Positions 11,664 to 22,828 of a stretch of DNA of 64,000 nt are shown piece by piece. Below the pieces are notes generated by a model that was not told where the DNA came from, searched no databases, and was given only the letters and a program-made list of their open reading frames with translations. Made by a program: the position numbers and the translations under genes. The DNA is taken from the NCBI GenBank assembly GCA_963971575.1, contig OZ020616.1, positions 34,514,306 to 34,578,305 on the forward strand, written 5' to 3'. The stretch is from Liopterus haemorrhoidalis (taxonomy: Eukaryota; Arthropoda; Insecta; Coleoptera; Dytiscidae). Position 1 is the first letter of the stretch. The number at the start of each line of letters is the position of its first letter.

Positions 11664-11949
11664 TAAGGCGCGGCGCTCAGCAAACTGATATTATGTATGA
11701 TATTGTCACAAAGTTAATCCCAGGTCAGGATTGCGACAGCTAGATATTGTGACGTTCAGCTGTTTGATTAAAAAACTATTTGTCAGCGTCTAGCATAAGT
11801 TACCTGATTGTGTAATGCATACGCTCCATTTTCGTAATTAGGTAATATTTGTCATAACGAATGAATATCAGAACTAGGTCAATCAGAGGTATAAGGATGT
11901 CCTACGGAAACCGAGCAGAGGAACCTAGCCAACTCCTCTACTAGTTCTA

Positions 11950-12104
11950 ATATATATATATTTTTTTTTATTTATGGCCTTTGCTGCTGTGGCAATTAGC
12001 CAGGACAATTTTTATTTGAGAAAATTTCCATGCCTGAACGGGATTCGAACCCGAGACCTTCGCAACGCAGAGCACATGTGTTACCACTACGCTACGCCGG
12101 TCGG
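11950..12104 (-). mobile_element. tRNA-derived SINE with 12-bp TSD
   Basis: On the minus strand it starts with a tRNA-like head: GCGTAGCGTAGTGGTAACAC (A box) and GGTTCGAATCCC (B box, complement of 12045-12056). A short body then ends in an A/AT-rich tail at 11950-11972. An identical duplication CTACTAGTTCTA flanks it at 11938-11949 and 12105-12116. The perfect TSD points to a fairly recent insertion by LINE machinery. It is not a functional tRNA. Confidence 0.85.
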
Positions 12105-12271
12105 CTACTAGTTCTACTATGGATGAATACAATCAAATAAGACTGTAATTTTATAAATATCTAATAAATTGTATTGTTAAAACCAGAAATTACATTTCCA
12201 TCAAATCACCCGTGGCACACGTGACAATATGATAAAGTTTGTTTCAACAGATAAGAACAACTTGAATCATT

Positions 12272-15214
12272 TTTTTTTTTTTTTTTCTATTTTTGGTTAG
12301 CATCAGAGGCCATTAACCAGTATTGTTATTAATTAGCTAATACAAGGGTTGAGGATAAGGTTGGCAGCTGTTTTTGTGTTATAATTTGATATTGTTCTGT
12401 ACTATGAACTTGTATTTTTATATGTATGTTTTTACTATTTAGGATGTTTGAGGTATTTAGAGGTAGTTGGAGGCCAAGTCTTGATATGCCTGTTAGAAAG
12501 TTTGATCTGTTTTGGTGGTATTTGGGGCATGCTAGAATTATATGGTTGACGTCTTGTATGGTTTCACTATCGCAGTCGCATACATCTGTGTTGGACATCC
12601 TGATTCTGTGAAGGTGGCTTTTTGAAAAGGTGTGGTTGAATTTTAGACGCGCAATGGTGGTGATTAAACCTCATGGTAAGCTGGAATTATACCACGGTTG
12701 GTTTGGTATATGAGGATGTAAAAATCCATAGTGTCGACCTTTGCTGGTGATTGATTCTTTGTATTCATTGTTCCATTCTTTCCAAATGTTTCGTTTAAAA
12801 TTCGACTTGTTGTATTTTACTGAGAGTGGGTTGGTATAATTATGTCCTGACGTTATGGCTTCTTTCGCTAGTGAGTCTGCTATTTGATTATAGTAAATAT
12901 CTGAGTGACCCTTTATCCATGCTATGGTGATAATTATATTCCTTTCATTTAATTGTTTAATAGTGTTTAATATCTGGTAAATTATATTGGGGTTTTTGTT
13001 AGAAAAATTGGGGTATTTTAATTTCTTCAGAACGCTCTGGCTGTCACTAAAAATAACAATATTGTTTGTGAAGCAGTTTTGATTTTGAATATAGTTAAGG
13101 CAGAGATGGATGGCGATCATTTCGGCAAAAAATATCGATAAATATGTAGGTAATTTAAATTGTTGACTAAAATTATGGGCTGAATCAAAAAAAGCACATC
13201 CGACACCGTTGGAAGTTTTGGAGCCATCTGTGAACAGATACCAGCCATTAGGCCATTTTTCTACTATTCTTTCAATGAATTTAGTGTTATTTGTTGGAAA
13301 AACTGCCGTGTCCAAGAAGTGGTTATTTGGCAGAGAGAGCAAATAGTCGTGGGTGAAACAGGGTAAAGTTGTAGTTGCCTGGTCAGGAGTGATAGTTACA
13401 ATGGCTTGTGTGAAACTGTCAATTAGTAGAGATGTAGGTTTTCTTGCCCAATAAGGTATAGTTAAGACATATGTTGCTAGCTGAGCTAAGGGTAGCTCAG
13501 TATTAATTCTTAGTCTTTCTATTACAAATCTATAAGAGAGTAGTTTTCTTCTTGATTTGAGTTGTATCATACGGGTTTCAGCCAATAAATTATTGATAGG
13601 TGTGGAGTGCAGAGCGCCAATGGCAGTTCTCAGTGCCTTATTTTGTAAGGTGTCAAGAGGTTTTAGGATTGAATTGGATGCTCCTCCATACACTATGCAG
13701 CCGTAGTCTATTACCGATAGGATGAGGTTTCTATATACCATGAGTACGGTGGAAGGATCAGCTCCCCAATTAAAGCGAGCGATTACTCGCAAAACATTTA
13801 GCCTGGACTCACATTTCTTAACTATATATTTAACATGTGGTCTCCATGTTAGTTTACAGTCGATATATACCCCAAGAAATTTTACTGTAGGTACTATGTC
13901 ATAGTTCTTATTATCTAATATAAAATAAGCTGGAAATGGCGTTCGGTGGCGTGTATATACTGAGAGTATCGTTTTTCCTGGGACTATGTTAAAGCCGTTA
14001 GTTATTGCCCATGAATTGTTTCATTGCCAAATTTAATTCCTGTTTAGTTTCGGTTATAGAACTTTTAGTTACATAAATGCAAATGTCATCGGCAAATTGT
14101 AGGGTTTTGCTGTTAGGGTTGAAAAGATGGTTTAGATCGTAGGTATATATATTAAATAATATAGGACTTAGGACAGCCCCTTGCGGAAGACCCTGGTATG
14201 ATGTTCTGGAGGCTATTTGAATATTTTTGTACTTTAAATAAAGTGTACGTTTTTTAAATATGGTGGCGACAATGTTACAAAATTTGGTTGGTATACCTAG
14301 ATACAACATCTTTTCGTATAGTATTTTGATTGAAACATTATCAAATGCTCCTTTCAAATCCAAGTATAGAGCAGATAGATATTTGTTTTGGGAGAAGTTG
14401 TCCTGTATATCTATTACTAATTTAGCCAAATTGTCTATAGTATTTCGTCCACGTCTGAATCCATATTGATAGCTTGGGAGGATTGAGAAATGTTCCAGAT
14501 ACCACTCTAGTCTCGCTTTTACTAGTCGCTCGAAAGTTTTTAAAACACAAGAGAATAAAGATATTGGTCTATATGAGGTGTGCAGGTTAGGGTCTTTCTT
14601 TGGCTTCAAAATTGGAATGACTGTTTGAATTGTCCAATCAGGAAGGGTTTCTTCGTGGAGCCAAGCGTGGTTGAATATATTGAGCAGAAGTAATTTCGAA
14701 TTGGTTGCTAAATTGATTAACATGGGATAGTGGATATTGTCTGACCCTAGGCTAGAATTCGTAGTAGATTTGAGGGAGTGATACAATTCTTCTAAGGTGA
14801 ATGGACCAGTAAGTTGTGGTGTCCCTGTATTGTTTGAATGTTGTGTTAAATCAATATGTTCCTCGCAGTAGGATGGAGTAAGATTGGCCATAAAATTGTA
14901 GAGTAGATCTTGGTTGAGTTGTTGATTTTGGTATTGAGACGTTTTGTTTTTATTTAATATTTTAATTTTACGCCACACGTCGGTGAGGTTAGTATTTTTA
15001 TTGATGGTGGAGCAAAAGGATATCCAAGACTGCTTCTTTTTTTGTTTGAATATGCGTTTGGCTTTTGCTATGGCTCTTTTGCATGAAATAAAGTTGTCTA
15101 TTGTAGGTGAGGATTTGAAGTTGTTGAAGGCTACTTTGTTGTTAGCAATTACATTAGCATACAAAACAAATAAACTCTTTTAAGTGCAGTCCCTGGTGGG
15201 ACGATGAATGTAAA
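12272..15214 (-). mobile_element. Non-LTR retrotransposon (I/Jockey-like, RNase H-bearing), 5'-truncated
   Basis: Bounded by a perfect 13-bp duplication AACTTGAATCATT at 12259-12271 and 15215-15227. The 3' end is a poly(A) tail (T run at 12272-12286 on the plus strand). It lacks ORF1, the endonuclease and the front of RT, so it is 5'-truncated at about 2.9 kb, as target-primed reverse transcription often produces. Coding remains nearly intact, so the copy is young. Confidence 0.9.
12329..15164 (-). pseudogene. LINE ORF2: reverse transcriptase + RNase H + C-terminal zinc knuckle
   Basis: RT begins in the region ending at 15164. YRPISLFSCVLKTFERLV, GFRRGRNTID, ALYLDLKGAFDNVS (catalytic D), SYQGLPQGAVLSPILFN and LQFADDICIYV (catalytic DD) are the RT blocks in order. 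After a frameshift near 14005 the thumb continues (ITNGFNIVPGK). RNase H follows from about 13250: LFTDGSKTSNGVG, FFAEMIAIHL, IFSDSQSVLKKL and WIKGHSDIYYNQIADSLAKE supply its D, E, D, D residues. A premature stop at 12671 interrupts the frame, which continues to a C-terminal CDCDSETIQDVNHIILACPK motif. Only these two lesions are evident. Confidence 0.9.
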
Positions 15215-15227
15215 AACTTGAATCATT

Positions 15228-15879
15228 AGTCGTGTACGTTTAGTCAATCTACAAAATTGCTCAGATTGATCTGGTGACGTAACAAGATTAGCCGGATTGT
15301 TCAGATTTTGTTAACACTTTTCGTAAGTAATTTAAGCCTGAAGGTAAGCAGTGACGCCTGGTGACGATAGCGCTAAATACAACTGTCAAATTTCTGTCGT
15401 TGATTACAACTACTACCGCGTTTTGGTTTATAAATATGAGTTTATTACCAATAATAGAATTCTATCACAAACGGCACTTATTTCGGCTATTTTGTTAAAT
15501 TATGTTTTCAACTCATTCCTCAGGACAGCGTGGAAATGACTGTCAACATGTTACAGAATAAACCCCGTGTTGCCCACAATTCAGTCCATCTTTCAGGTAG
15601 TCTTATTTTATTTAAGTGAAAAGAAAATTTTAGACTCAAAACATCTTTACTTTATAAATATACCTATAATATAAATCTTAAATTGAACATGTATGACAGC
15701 AAGTAATTTCCCAAGAGCAGAAAACTTTGCAGCCATTACTATTATGCAGACTTGAGTGAAACAAAGTAAGTGTATAAAAATAGTGACGGGAGTGGATAAA
15801 AAATTACGAAAAAAGTGCATTTTATATAAAAAGGTTCAAATTACAGGTTTTATTAAAACTGTGTTGAAATAAACACATA
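15228..15879. other. No gene recognised
   Basis: Moderately AT-rich sequence; short open frames only, with no motif and no repeat boundary seen. Confidence 0.4.
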
Positions 15880-15887
15880 TTTCAAGT

Positions 15888-17138
15888 CAGTGGCGCACCC
15901 AGGAATTTGTTTTGGAGGGGGCCCGGAAGACAAAACTATGAATAAGGTTCTCACTTCTAAATTTCAAATGATGATCTAAAAAAAAGGTCCTCGCTTCGGA
16001 AATACAATGACAAAAAAAATGTATGTGAAGTGTGAATTTTCTCACATTGCAGGGTTTCGCAGGTATATAATAAGTGAAGGCGGCATGCTGAGTGTGTAGG
16101 ACAAATTTTGCTTTGTAGTAATCACGGAAAAATGAACGATATTTTTAAAATTATTTATCGTCTGTTAATCTTAAAGTTTTAAAAACAAATTTTATGTTGT
16201 AATATTTTTCTGTTAATTTTATTTCGAATACCTAATACCATTATTTAGGTTTCTAAATATGTGCAGTGTTTTTTTTTTTATATTGCAAGGTTCATTAAGA
16301 TTTTGAAAATTGCGCCTATGGCTTCCATTGGTTGTTTTGTCATATGCTCCGCTTTCGTGTATATGACACATAGAATGAAAATATAATTTCAACAATTCAA
16401 CTGGTTATTAAATTTACGCTCTTAAAAATTAAATGCCACATTTGCCAAAATATACCTAGAATTTTGACAAAATAATTTAAACAGAATAAAAATGGAAAAA
16501 AATAAAATTGTCTCCTCTGCCCGGGAGCGAACTCTAGTTTGCTGTGCAGCTAAAATTCCTGTTGTACTATTCCGGTTCACACCAATGTACATTACTTAGA
16601 ATTTTTTCAGATTTTTAGTTCAAACTATCTGGGCTACAGATTGTGGGACAATTTTTTTTACACAATTTTGGCAAAAATCGCATCAAAATAATTTATTTTG
16701 TAAAAATAAAATTTTGATTGTTAATCTAGATATCATTTGATACCTATTCAGAAAAAAAAATTGTTTTCGATGAGCACATATTTGTTTATATTCTTAGGGG
16801 GATATGTTTTTTAGATGTTTTAGTATTTTTCCTATGTGCGGGTCAAAGAGTTGTATAAACATGCCAAATTTCAACTCTCTAGGTTTAGACGTTTGGCTAC
16901 AATTTCTACCGAACAGACGACAGACAACCGACAAAATGACGGTATAAGGCTGTTTTGGTCATACCGACAAAACCCTAAAAAGATGGCCTAAAAAAAAAGT
17001 CCTCATCTCTATTTTTAAATAGATATACTTTATAACGCTAGTGAATTTTTTCTAGTGTGTTTCTAGGTTTTTATTTTTATTTCCTTATTTCATAGGAGGG
17101 GCCCGGGCCACCGGGCCCCTCCCCTGGGTGCGCCACTA
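15888..17138. mobile_element. hAT-like element (GTGGCGCACCCAGG ends) with a family X insertion
   Basis: Ends CAGTGGCGCACCCAGG and CCTGGGTGCGCCACTA are inverted. Flanks TTTCAAGT (15880-15887) and TTTCAAGC (17139-17146) match 7/8, a hAT-length TSD. Own sequence includes tandem units of about 40 bp near 15940-16020 and G/C-rich subterminal text near 17100. Most of the interior is a family X copy. There is no transposase. Confidence 0.75.
16040..16980 (+). mobile_element. Family X repeat, full-length copy
   Basis: Starts TCACATTGCAGGGTTTCGCA and ends GTCATACCGACAAAACCC, in the sense opposite to the copies at 1111 and 3914. The CATGCCAAATTTCAACTCTC block and a reduced GACAGAC tract are present. 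The tRNA-like module is eroded (only the opposite-strand remnant near 16520). Confidence 0.65.
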
Positions 17139-18047
17139 TTTCAAGCAAGCAAATTTCGGCAAGAATATTAGGGTTACCTTTTATGTTTTTACAAACAACC
17201 ACTAGATGGCAATATTGAAATGTGTCATTACTATATTCATAAAATTTGACATTTGTTATAGTGCAATCAGCTTATAAATTGGCCAAGTAGTTTGTTGATA
17301 ATGAGTGTTTAATAAAAACAAGTTTGTGAAAAAATGGATATTACTCGTGAAGGCTTTCGTTGGGTGATTTTTTACGATTTTAGTAACGTCCTAACTCAAC
17401 AACAATGCGTAGATTCGCTTCGTTCAACTTTTGGTAATGAAGCACCATCAGAAAAGACTGTTTACGATTGGTTTGCAGAATTTCGTCGTGGTCGTGCGTC
17501 CGTCAGTGATGAACCTCGTGAAGGTCGGCCAAAATCGGTTGTGATTCAAAAAACATCGATGCTGTGCTCAAAATGATTGAAGAAGATCGGCATGTGACTT
17601 ACCATGAGATAGAGGCAACCTTTGGCATATCGCAGACTGCAATAAATAATAATATAAATAATAAACTTTGCATGAACATTTAGCTGTGGAAAAGATCTGT
17701 TCCCGTTGGATTCCGCATAATTTGACCGAAGCTCCAAAAAAAGGCTCGTGTTGATTGGTATAAGGGAATGCTAAAAAAATTCAACCTATGCACTGCAAAA
17801 TCCGTATACAACATCGTTACAGATGACAAAACTTAGATTTATTCCTATGAACCGGAAACTAACCAACAATCCACTGTTTGGGTCTTCCAAGATGAACCGA
17901 AACCCACAAAAGTTGTTCGTTCACGAAGCACTTGCAAATAAATGATCGCTTGTTTCTTCGGTTGTACTGGAAATGATCTGTTCCCGATGGATTCCGTATA
18001 ATTGGACCGAAACTCAAAAAAAAAGGCTGGTGTTGATTGGTGTAAGG

Positions 18048-18963
18048 CAGCGGTTCTCAAAGTGTGCTCCGCGGAGCCCTGGGGTTCCGCGAGCTACCTC
18101 AAAGGGCTCCGTAAATTATAAATATAAATCCGCTAAAAATTAATATATATTAACAAAAAATTATAATTATTATTAATTTACATAAAGTTAATTTGTTGCT
18201 CTGAAAAGTTTAGATTTATTTAATTAATGAACTAAAAAAATCTGTAACGGTTAACTCAATATAGTGCACTCGCCTATTCGATAAAAACAGTAAGTAAGTT
18301 CTTCAATTGTTCAATTAGTTTTTACGATTTGAGTTTTTGTTGCAACGCAAAATGCTCCGGTCCAGAAAGACTAGTTGAGTTTGACTGTTGAGATCGGACT
18401 GATGATTGCTATCGTGAGCTAGATAGCTTCACAATACTTAAATATTTCTGCGATGAAATTAATGGAGACATTGATGCAAGTGACCTTATTATGTTGTGTG
18501 ATGAAATTTGTCAACATTTGGAAGATATTCTAAACTCTGTCAAACAATATTTTCCAGATGAAGAGAATGAAAAGCTTAAAAATTATACATGGATTAGAAA
18601 CCCGTTCATAGTTCAGAAAAGGCCAGAAACATTCACAGCTAAGGAGTACGAAATTTTCATTGACATGATTTCAGATTCCTCACTACAGGCCATATTTGAA
18701 AAACTATCTTTGCCAGAATTTTGGTGCACTTTGAGAGAAGAATATGCAGATTTATCAATGAAAGCTGTTAAAATACTTCTTTCTTTTGCTACGACTTATC
18801 TGCATTCTGTATTCGTTGTTAGCCGAACGTACAGTTTAGTGTGCGAGGCTTGTTATTTTTATGTAACGCTTGCAAAATTAATTCCGGTCGGGAGGTAATA
18901 CTATGCGACCTAAATTACGTAAGATAAAGGTTAATATCGGGACCCCCCGGTTAAGAACCGCTG
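18048..18963 (+). mobile_element. hAT element fragment inserted at a mariner duplication junction
   Basis: Ends CAGCGGTTCTCAAAGTG and CGGTTAAGAACCGCTG are inverted repeats. Flanking 8-mers GTGTAAGG and CTTTAGTG do not match, so a clean insertion is not shown. Early text (GTGCTCCGCGGAGCCCTGGG) is the common hAT terminal type seen next to decayed SCAND3/ZBED-like transposases. Confidence 0.75.
18491..18898 (+). pseudogene. hAT (SCAND3/ZBED5-like) transposase fragment
   Basis: A 135-codon frame. The text KNYTWIRNPFIVQKRPETFT, then DSSLQAIFEKLSLPEFWC and REEYADLSMKAVKILLSFAT resembles the C-terminal half of hAT transposases domesticated or related to SCAND3/ZBED5 (W.R.PF ... LP.FW ... EY..LS..A...LL.F.TTYL). 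The catalytic residues upstream and the very C-terminus are missing. It sits between the hAT ends at 18048 and 18963. Confidence 0.72.
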
Positions 18964-19429
18964 CTTTAGTGGATCGGAGAACCGTTATTGCTGAATGGTA
19001 TACAATAATTTGTTTGCCAGAAGTCATCTACAAAATCATGAAAAACAACCAAAAACGTCGCATTCTTCTTCTTCATGACAATGTAAGCTCCCACACAGTA
19101 CGTCAAACAATTGATTATTTGAAGGAGAAAACATCGAATTAATGTCTCATTGCCCGTATTCACCTGATGTATCCCCTAACGACTTTTTTTTTGTTGCAAA
19201 AAATGCGTGGACCGCCATTTTCATCACCTCAAGAACTGTTGAAGTCTTCCAAAACCATGTTTTTGAGGTACCAACTTCAGAGTGGAGAAAATGTTTCGAG
19301 AATTGGTTTGAACGCATGCAAAAGTGTATAAATCTTAAAGGCGAATATTTTGAAAATTAATAAAATAGTTTGTTCATTTTTTTTTTTTTTTTTTTCTTAG
19401 TTTTTGTAAAAACTTAAAAGGTAGCCCTC

Positions 19430-19717
19430 GCAATTAAACACGTTAGAATATGTTTTACCACTTGATACGAATATTTCTGACATTCCTTAAAAAGTCTTAC
19501 TGTCCCTGCTCTCTAGTTCAACATATATCAAGTTACATAAAATATTAACATAAACTAAATCTCTATATCACTTAAAATGAAAGTGTAAAGCAGGATTTAG
19601 CACTTACGCGGAAACTAACTGTTAACTATATAATCGTTATGAATAAACAATGAAAATTTATGCTATACAGGGGCGTACTAAAAACTATTTATGGAGAAAA
19701 GATCTTATGTCAATCCC
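19430..19717. other. No gene recognised
   Basis: AT-rich text between the mariner end and the LINE target duplication. Nothing identifiable. Confidence 0.35.
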
Positions 19718-19735
19718 AGTAGATCTTCTTATATA

Positions 19736-21006
19736 CAGGATGTTTGTTTGAAACGGGGCACCCCGAAAATCTCCTTTATTTGTAAAGATACAAAAAATCT
19801 TCAGAACAAAAGTTAAACTAGACAAAAAGGCCCATCTAAAGGTTACTATAAGAATTCTGAGGCACTTCCGGTTTCACCGGAAATGATGTCAACTTTTTAT
19901 CTAGCATAGGGAATCGATAATTTTATATTTTTTTCCTAAAAGTACATTAAATTAGCTTTACAGTGACACCAAAAAGTCATATTTTTATGTTAACCATTTC
20001 AAAATGGCGACCATTTATTTACAAAATAAGAATCACCATAAGTTTTACAAAGTTGAACGTAGCAAGCTTTGAAAACAATAAAAAAAAGAAACAAAATATC
20101 TCTAAAATAAACTATTTGACTATTTAGAAGAAAAAAACTATTACTTTTTACAATTATTTTACAAAAAAAAAAAAAAAAACAAATATTAATCAAACCACCA
20201 TTATTGTCCACACATTTTCTCATTCTTAATAAAAACTCTTCCATCACCCTTATAAGAGCACATTCTTGGATATTCCGGATTGCACTTCTAACCCTTTCTT
20301 CTAAATCTTCTACCGTCGTTGGTGTGGTCCGATACACTCTATCTTTTAAATACCCCCAAACGAAAAAAGAGTGAGATCCGGCGATCGTGCAGGCCAGGGA
20401 TTAAGTGAATGTGTTCCAATTCATTTATCTGGGTATTGGCCATTTAAATAGGTACACACGTTTCTAGCGTTATGAGCTGGTGCTCCATCTTGTTGGAACC
20501 ACATTCCTATCCTATCAGCAAGTGGTAAATCATCCAACAAATCCTCCACTTCTACTTTTATAAACCATTTAATTGAAAAATTTAAATTTAAGTTATTTCA
20601 TATTATTTCATTTAATAACTAGTTATAACAGTTTAATTTAGAGATATTTTGTTTCTTTTTTTATTGTTTTCAAAGCTTGCTACGTTCAACTTTGTAAAAC
20701 TTATGTTGATTATTATTTTGTAAATAAATGGTCGCCATTTTGAAATGGTTAATATAAAAATATGACTTTTTGGTGTCATTGTAAAGCTAATTTAATGTAC
20801 TTTTAGGAAAAAAATATAAAATTATCGATTCTCTATGCTAGATTAAAAGTTGACATCATTTCCGGTGAAACCGGAAGTGCCTTAGAATTCTTATAATAAC
20901 CTTTAGATGGGCATTTTTGTCTAGTTTAACTTTTGTTCTGAAGATTTTTTGTATCTTTACAAATAAAGGAGATTTTCGGGATGCCCCGTTTCCAACAAAC
21001 ACTCTG
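19736..21006 (-). mobile_element. Tc1/mariner-superfamily element with about 370-bp terminal inverted repeats
   Basis: Outer ends CAGGATGTTTGTTTGAAACG and CGTTTCCAACAAACACTCTG are inverted, flanked by TA on each side. The similarity extends inward over roughly 19736-20115 and 20635-21006 (for example GTCGCCATTT and AAATGGCGAC in both arms). Length is 1271 bp. The central part is a decayed transposase 3' half, so it is an internally deleted copy. Confidence 0.88.
20195..20515 (-). pseudogene. Tc1/mariner-superfamily transposase C-terminal pseudogene
   Basis: Minus-strand text from 20515: MWFQQDGAPAHNARNVCTYL (second catalytic D), then a TGA stop where a W is expected after PDK, then IGTHSLNPWPARSPDLT (third catalytic region), a frameshift near 20360, WGYLKDRVYRTTPTTVEDLE and CALIRVMEEFLLRMRKCVDN. 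The frame runs on into the long inverted repeat. The group is the IS630/Tc1-related transposases common in arthropods. The N-terminal HTH region is deleted. Confidence 0.82.
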
Positions 21007-21559
21007 TATATTCTTTATTACCCCTGGGCCTTTCGGCGTGCCGGATTGAAACTATAACATTAACAATTACCCAAATATATTAATACATTATTTTACTTTT
21101 TTTATTTACAAACTAAATTCTTATTCTCTTCTCTTCTCTCTCTTCTTTCCTCCTTCTTGCCTCTCTTCCTTCCTGTTCTCAATTCTTCGGTTCTTCCTTC
21201 ATGTTCTTTCCCCACCATGGTTTCTTCCCCATCTTTGGACTCCTCCAATTACCTCCTTTCCCCCGCTCTCTCCATTCCCTCACTCAGCTCTCTCCCTCCT
21301 CTTATTATATTTTCTTCCCTTCTATCCCCTTCCAGCCCTTTCTTCGCCCCTTCTCCTTTGTCCCTTTCTTCCTCCTCCATATAGGTAACCTCATCCCCCT
21401 TTCTTCCTTTCCCCTCTTCTGCATCCCTCTGGTCCTCTTCCTTCATTCCCATACACCTTCCTATTATCCTTCTCCGATCTCAATCTTTCTTGTCTCTAAT
21501 TCCCTCGCCCACCTCTCCCCCATACTGTGTTCCCCGACCACACTGTCATCACCCTACTT
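21007..21559 (-). pseudogene. LINE C-terminal/3' region, pyrimidine-rich on plus strand
   Basis: Collinear with 30752-31240: both have CTTTATT..CCC.GGCCTT near the 3' end and TCCCCGACCA.ACTGTCATC near the other edge. The charged translation (MEEEERDKGEGAKKGLEGDR) parallels the inner LINE's tail at 31000-31190. Open frames on the pyrimidine-rich plus strand (PSLDSSNYLLSP etc.) are shadows. It is decayed and 5'-truncated. Confidence 0.6.
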
Positions 21560-21757
21560 AGTAGATCTTCTTATTTTGCTTTATCTGTTGACTAACATCA
21601 TGACCAGGGACGTAGCCAGGGGGGGGCATAGGGGTCATTTGCCCCCCCCCCAGGATAGTTTACCTTATATAAAATATAATTTAGGTTGTTAGAAGTTTTC
21701 TAAAATTTATAAATTTACCAGACTTTTATTATTTAATATACTACAAAAGACCTAGAA

Positions 21758-22828
21758 CAGGGGTCGGCAACCTGCGGCTCTTTTAGAAAATTTTGTGGCT
21801 CTTTGAAAATTGGCTGGTTTTTATTTTAATATAATCTATTTTTTAATTTTCAACTTTCTGCCTGTACTATACAGGTTTTGTATTTTTCAGAATGTTTTAC
21901 GGTGCAATTCACGCCCGGTAATTCCCCGAGTTACTGCATATTCCCTTTTAGAAGAAGTTATTTGTTTCGAAAAAAAGTTATCTGTATTTGTGAATGATTT
22001 ACGTGCAAAAACATTTTTACATTTTATTAATTTACAAAAACATGTTATTACTGCATTTTTTTTTTTTTTTTTTGCACAAACTATTGTTAACATGCAAGAA
22101 GCTTTTCGAGATTTAATGAGTTTAGAAAATATAAAGCTACACTAGCTTTTTTGACAAAACCAATTGAAGTAGATATGTAGCAATTACATGTATCACCTTC
22201 AATTAGTGGATTTGAAATCCAAAGGTTTATGGAATTACATATTCTTAAAACTTAATTCTGAACTGGAAAATTTAGAAAGAAAAAAGTGAATTTTATCTTT
22301 CCAGCATAAGTGGACCGAAATTCGCAATCTTCAAAATGTAGATAAAGTTCTTTTCGAAGCTTGGAACCGACTTCCAGAATCGTTCAATCTTTTAAAAAAT
22401 TATGCTTTTGGGCTAGTGACAATTTTCGGATCCACATATTACTGTAAGCAAATCTTTTCACATATGAAATTAATAAAGAGTCAGTTAAAAAGTAATCTTA
22501 CTGACCTGAAACTAGAGTGCTGCCGTAAGTTAAAGATTACTGAATATTCACCAAATATTGAAGTCTTATAGAACACTGTATAGGAGCAATCGTCACATTA
22601 AAAAAATTATTATGTAATATACTAGCAACTACAATAGGTATCACAAACTAAATGTATAAGTAAATATTAATTTAATGTAATACTTGATTATTTTAAAACA
22701 AATAAGCAATTTTTACGTTTTTTTTTTTCTTAAATATAGCATATATTTTTTAGCGGCTCTTCCATGTTATTGTGTTTTTTTTTCAATATAGGTTTGGCTC
22801 TTTGTCACTGAAAGGTTGCCGACCCCTG
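21758..22828 (+). mobile_element. hAT element with perfect 8-bp TSD (inner, GTF2IRD2-like group)
   Basis: Ends CAGGGGTCGGCAACCTGCGG and AGGTTGCCGACCCCTG are inverted. TSD ACCTAGAA occurs at 21750-21757 and 22829-22836. The interior carries pieces of a hAT transposase. The ends resemble the widespread hAT group whose relatives include GTF2IRD2-fused transposases. Confidence 0.93.
21810..22575 (+). pseudogene. hAT transposase remnant, internally deleted
   Basis: The first part (to about 22145) contains LHFINLQKHVITAFFF, resembling the text after the central catalytic region. A later segment (about 22395-22570) reads LVTIFGSTYYCKQIFSHMKL, then KSQLKSNLTDLKLECCRKLK and YSPNIEVL, the hAT C-terminal dimerisation region in the GTF2IRD2-like group. 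Stops and frame changes lie between them. Confidence 0.65.

Larger units (their letters stand above)
17334..19360 (+). pseudogene. mariner transposase pseudogene, family 1, copy A
   Basis: Starts MDITREGFRWVIFYDFSNVL at the ATG, followed by the HTH signature WFAEFRRGRASVSDEPREGR. Frameshifts begin near 17565. Translations in shifted frames give the first catalytic region (DDKT-like near 17822; the usual TGDETW is damaged) and the FQDEPKPTK text. After the duplication and hAT insert, AEWYTIICLPEVIYKI, LLHDNVSSHT (second D) and YSPDVSPNDFF (third D) remain. The tail FENWFERMQKCINLKGEYFE closes the reading. Many lesions mean no functional enzyme. Confidence 0.85.
17171..19427 (+). mobile_element. 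mariner family 1 element, copy A, rearranged
   Basis: Left TIR GGGTTACCTTTTATGTTTTT follows a TA. The right end TTTTTGTAAAAACTTAAAAG plus GTAGCCC is its imperfect inverse at 19401-19427. Total length exceeds a normal mariner because of an internal duplication (17694-17762 repeated at 17975-18045) and a hAT fragment at 18048-18963. A sister copy is at 34311-38052 on the other strand. Confidence 0.82.
19732..21559 (-). mobile_element. Non-LTR retrotransposon 3' fragment, TSD-bounded, split by a Tc1-like element
   Basis: Identical flanks AGTAGATCTTCTTA occur at 19718-19731 and 21560-21573 (14 bp). The LINE's 3' end (plus strand TATATTCTTTATTACCCCTG at 21007) is the same family as the inner LINE at 30752-32018. 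A Tc1/mariner element inserted into the TA at its extreme 3' end, separating the LINE from its left TSD. Without that insert the LINE fragment is only about 0.55 kb. Confidence 0.78.

Noticed and set aside
12033..12104. Apparent tRNA gene on the minus strand
   Set aside because: It has A and B boxes but is the head of a SINE with a tail and a 12-bp TSD; acceptor ends do not pair well.
21157..21692. 163-codon proline/serine/phenylalanine-rich plus-strand frame
   Set aside because: It is the antisense shadow of a purine-rich LINE C-terminal region, as the parallel at 30858-31420 shows.
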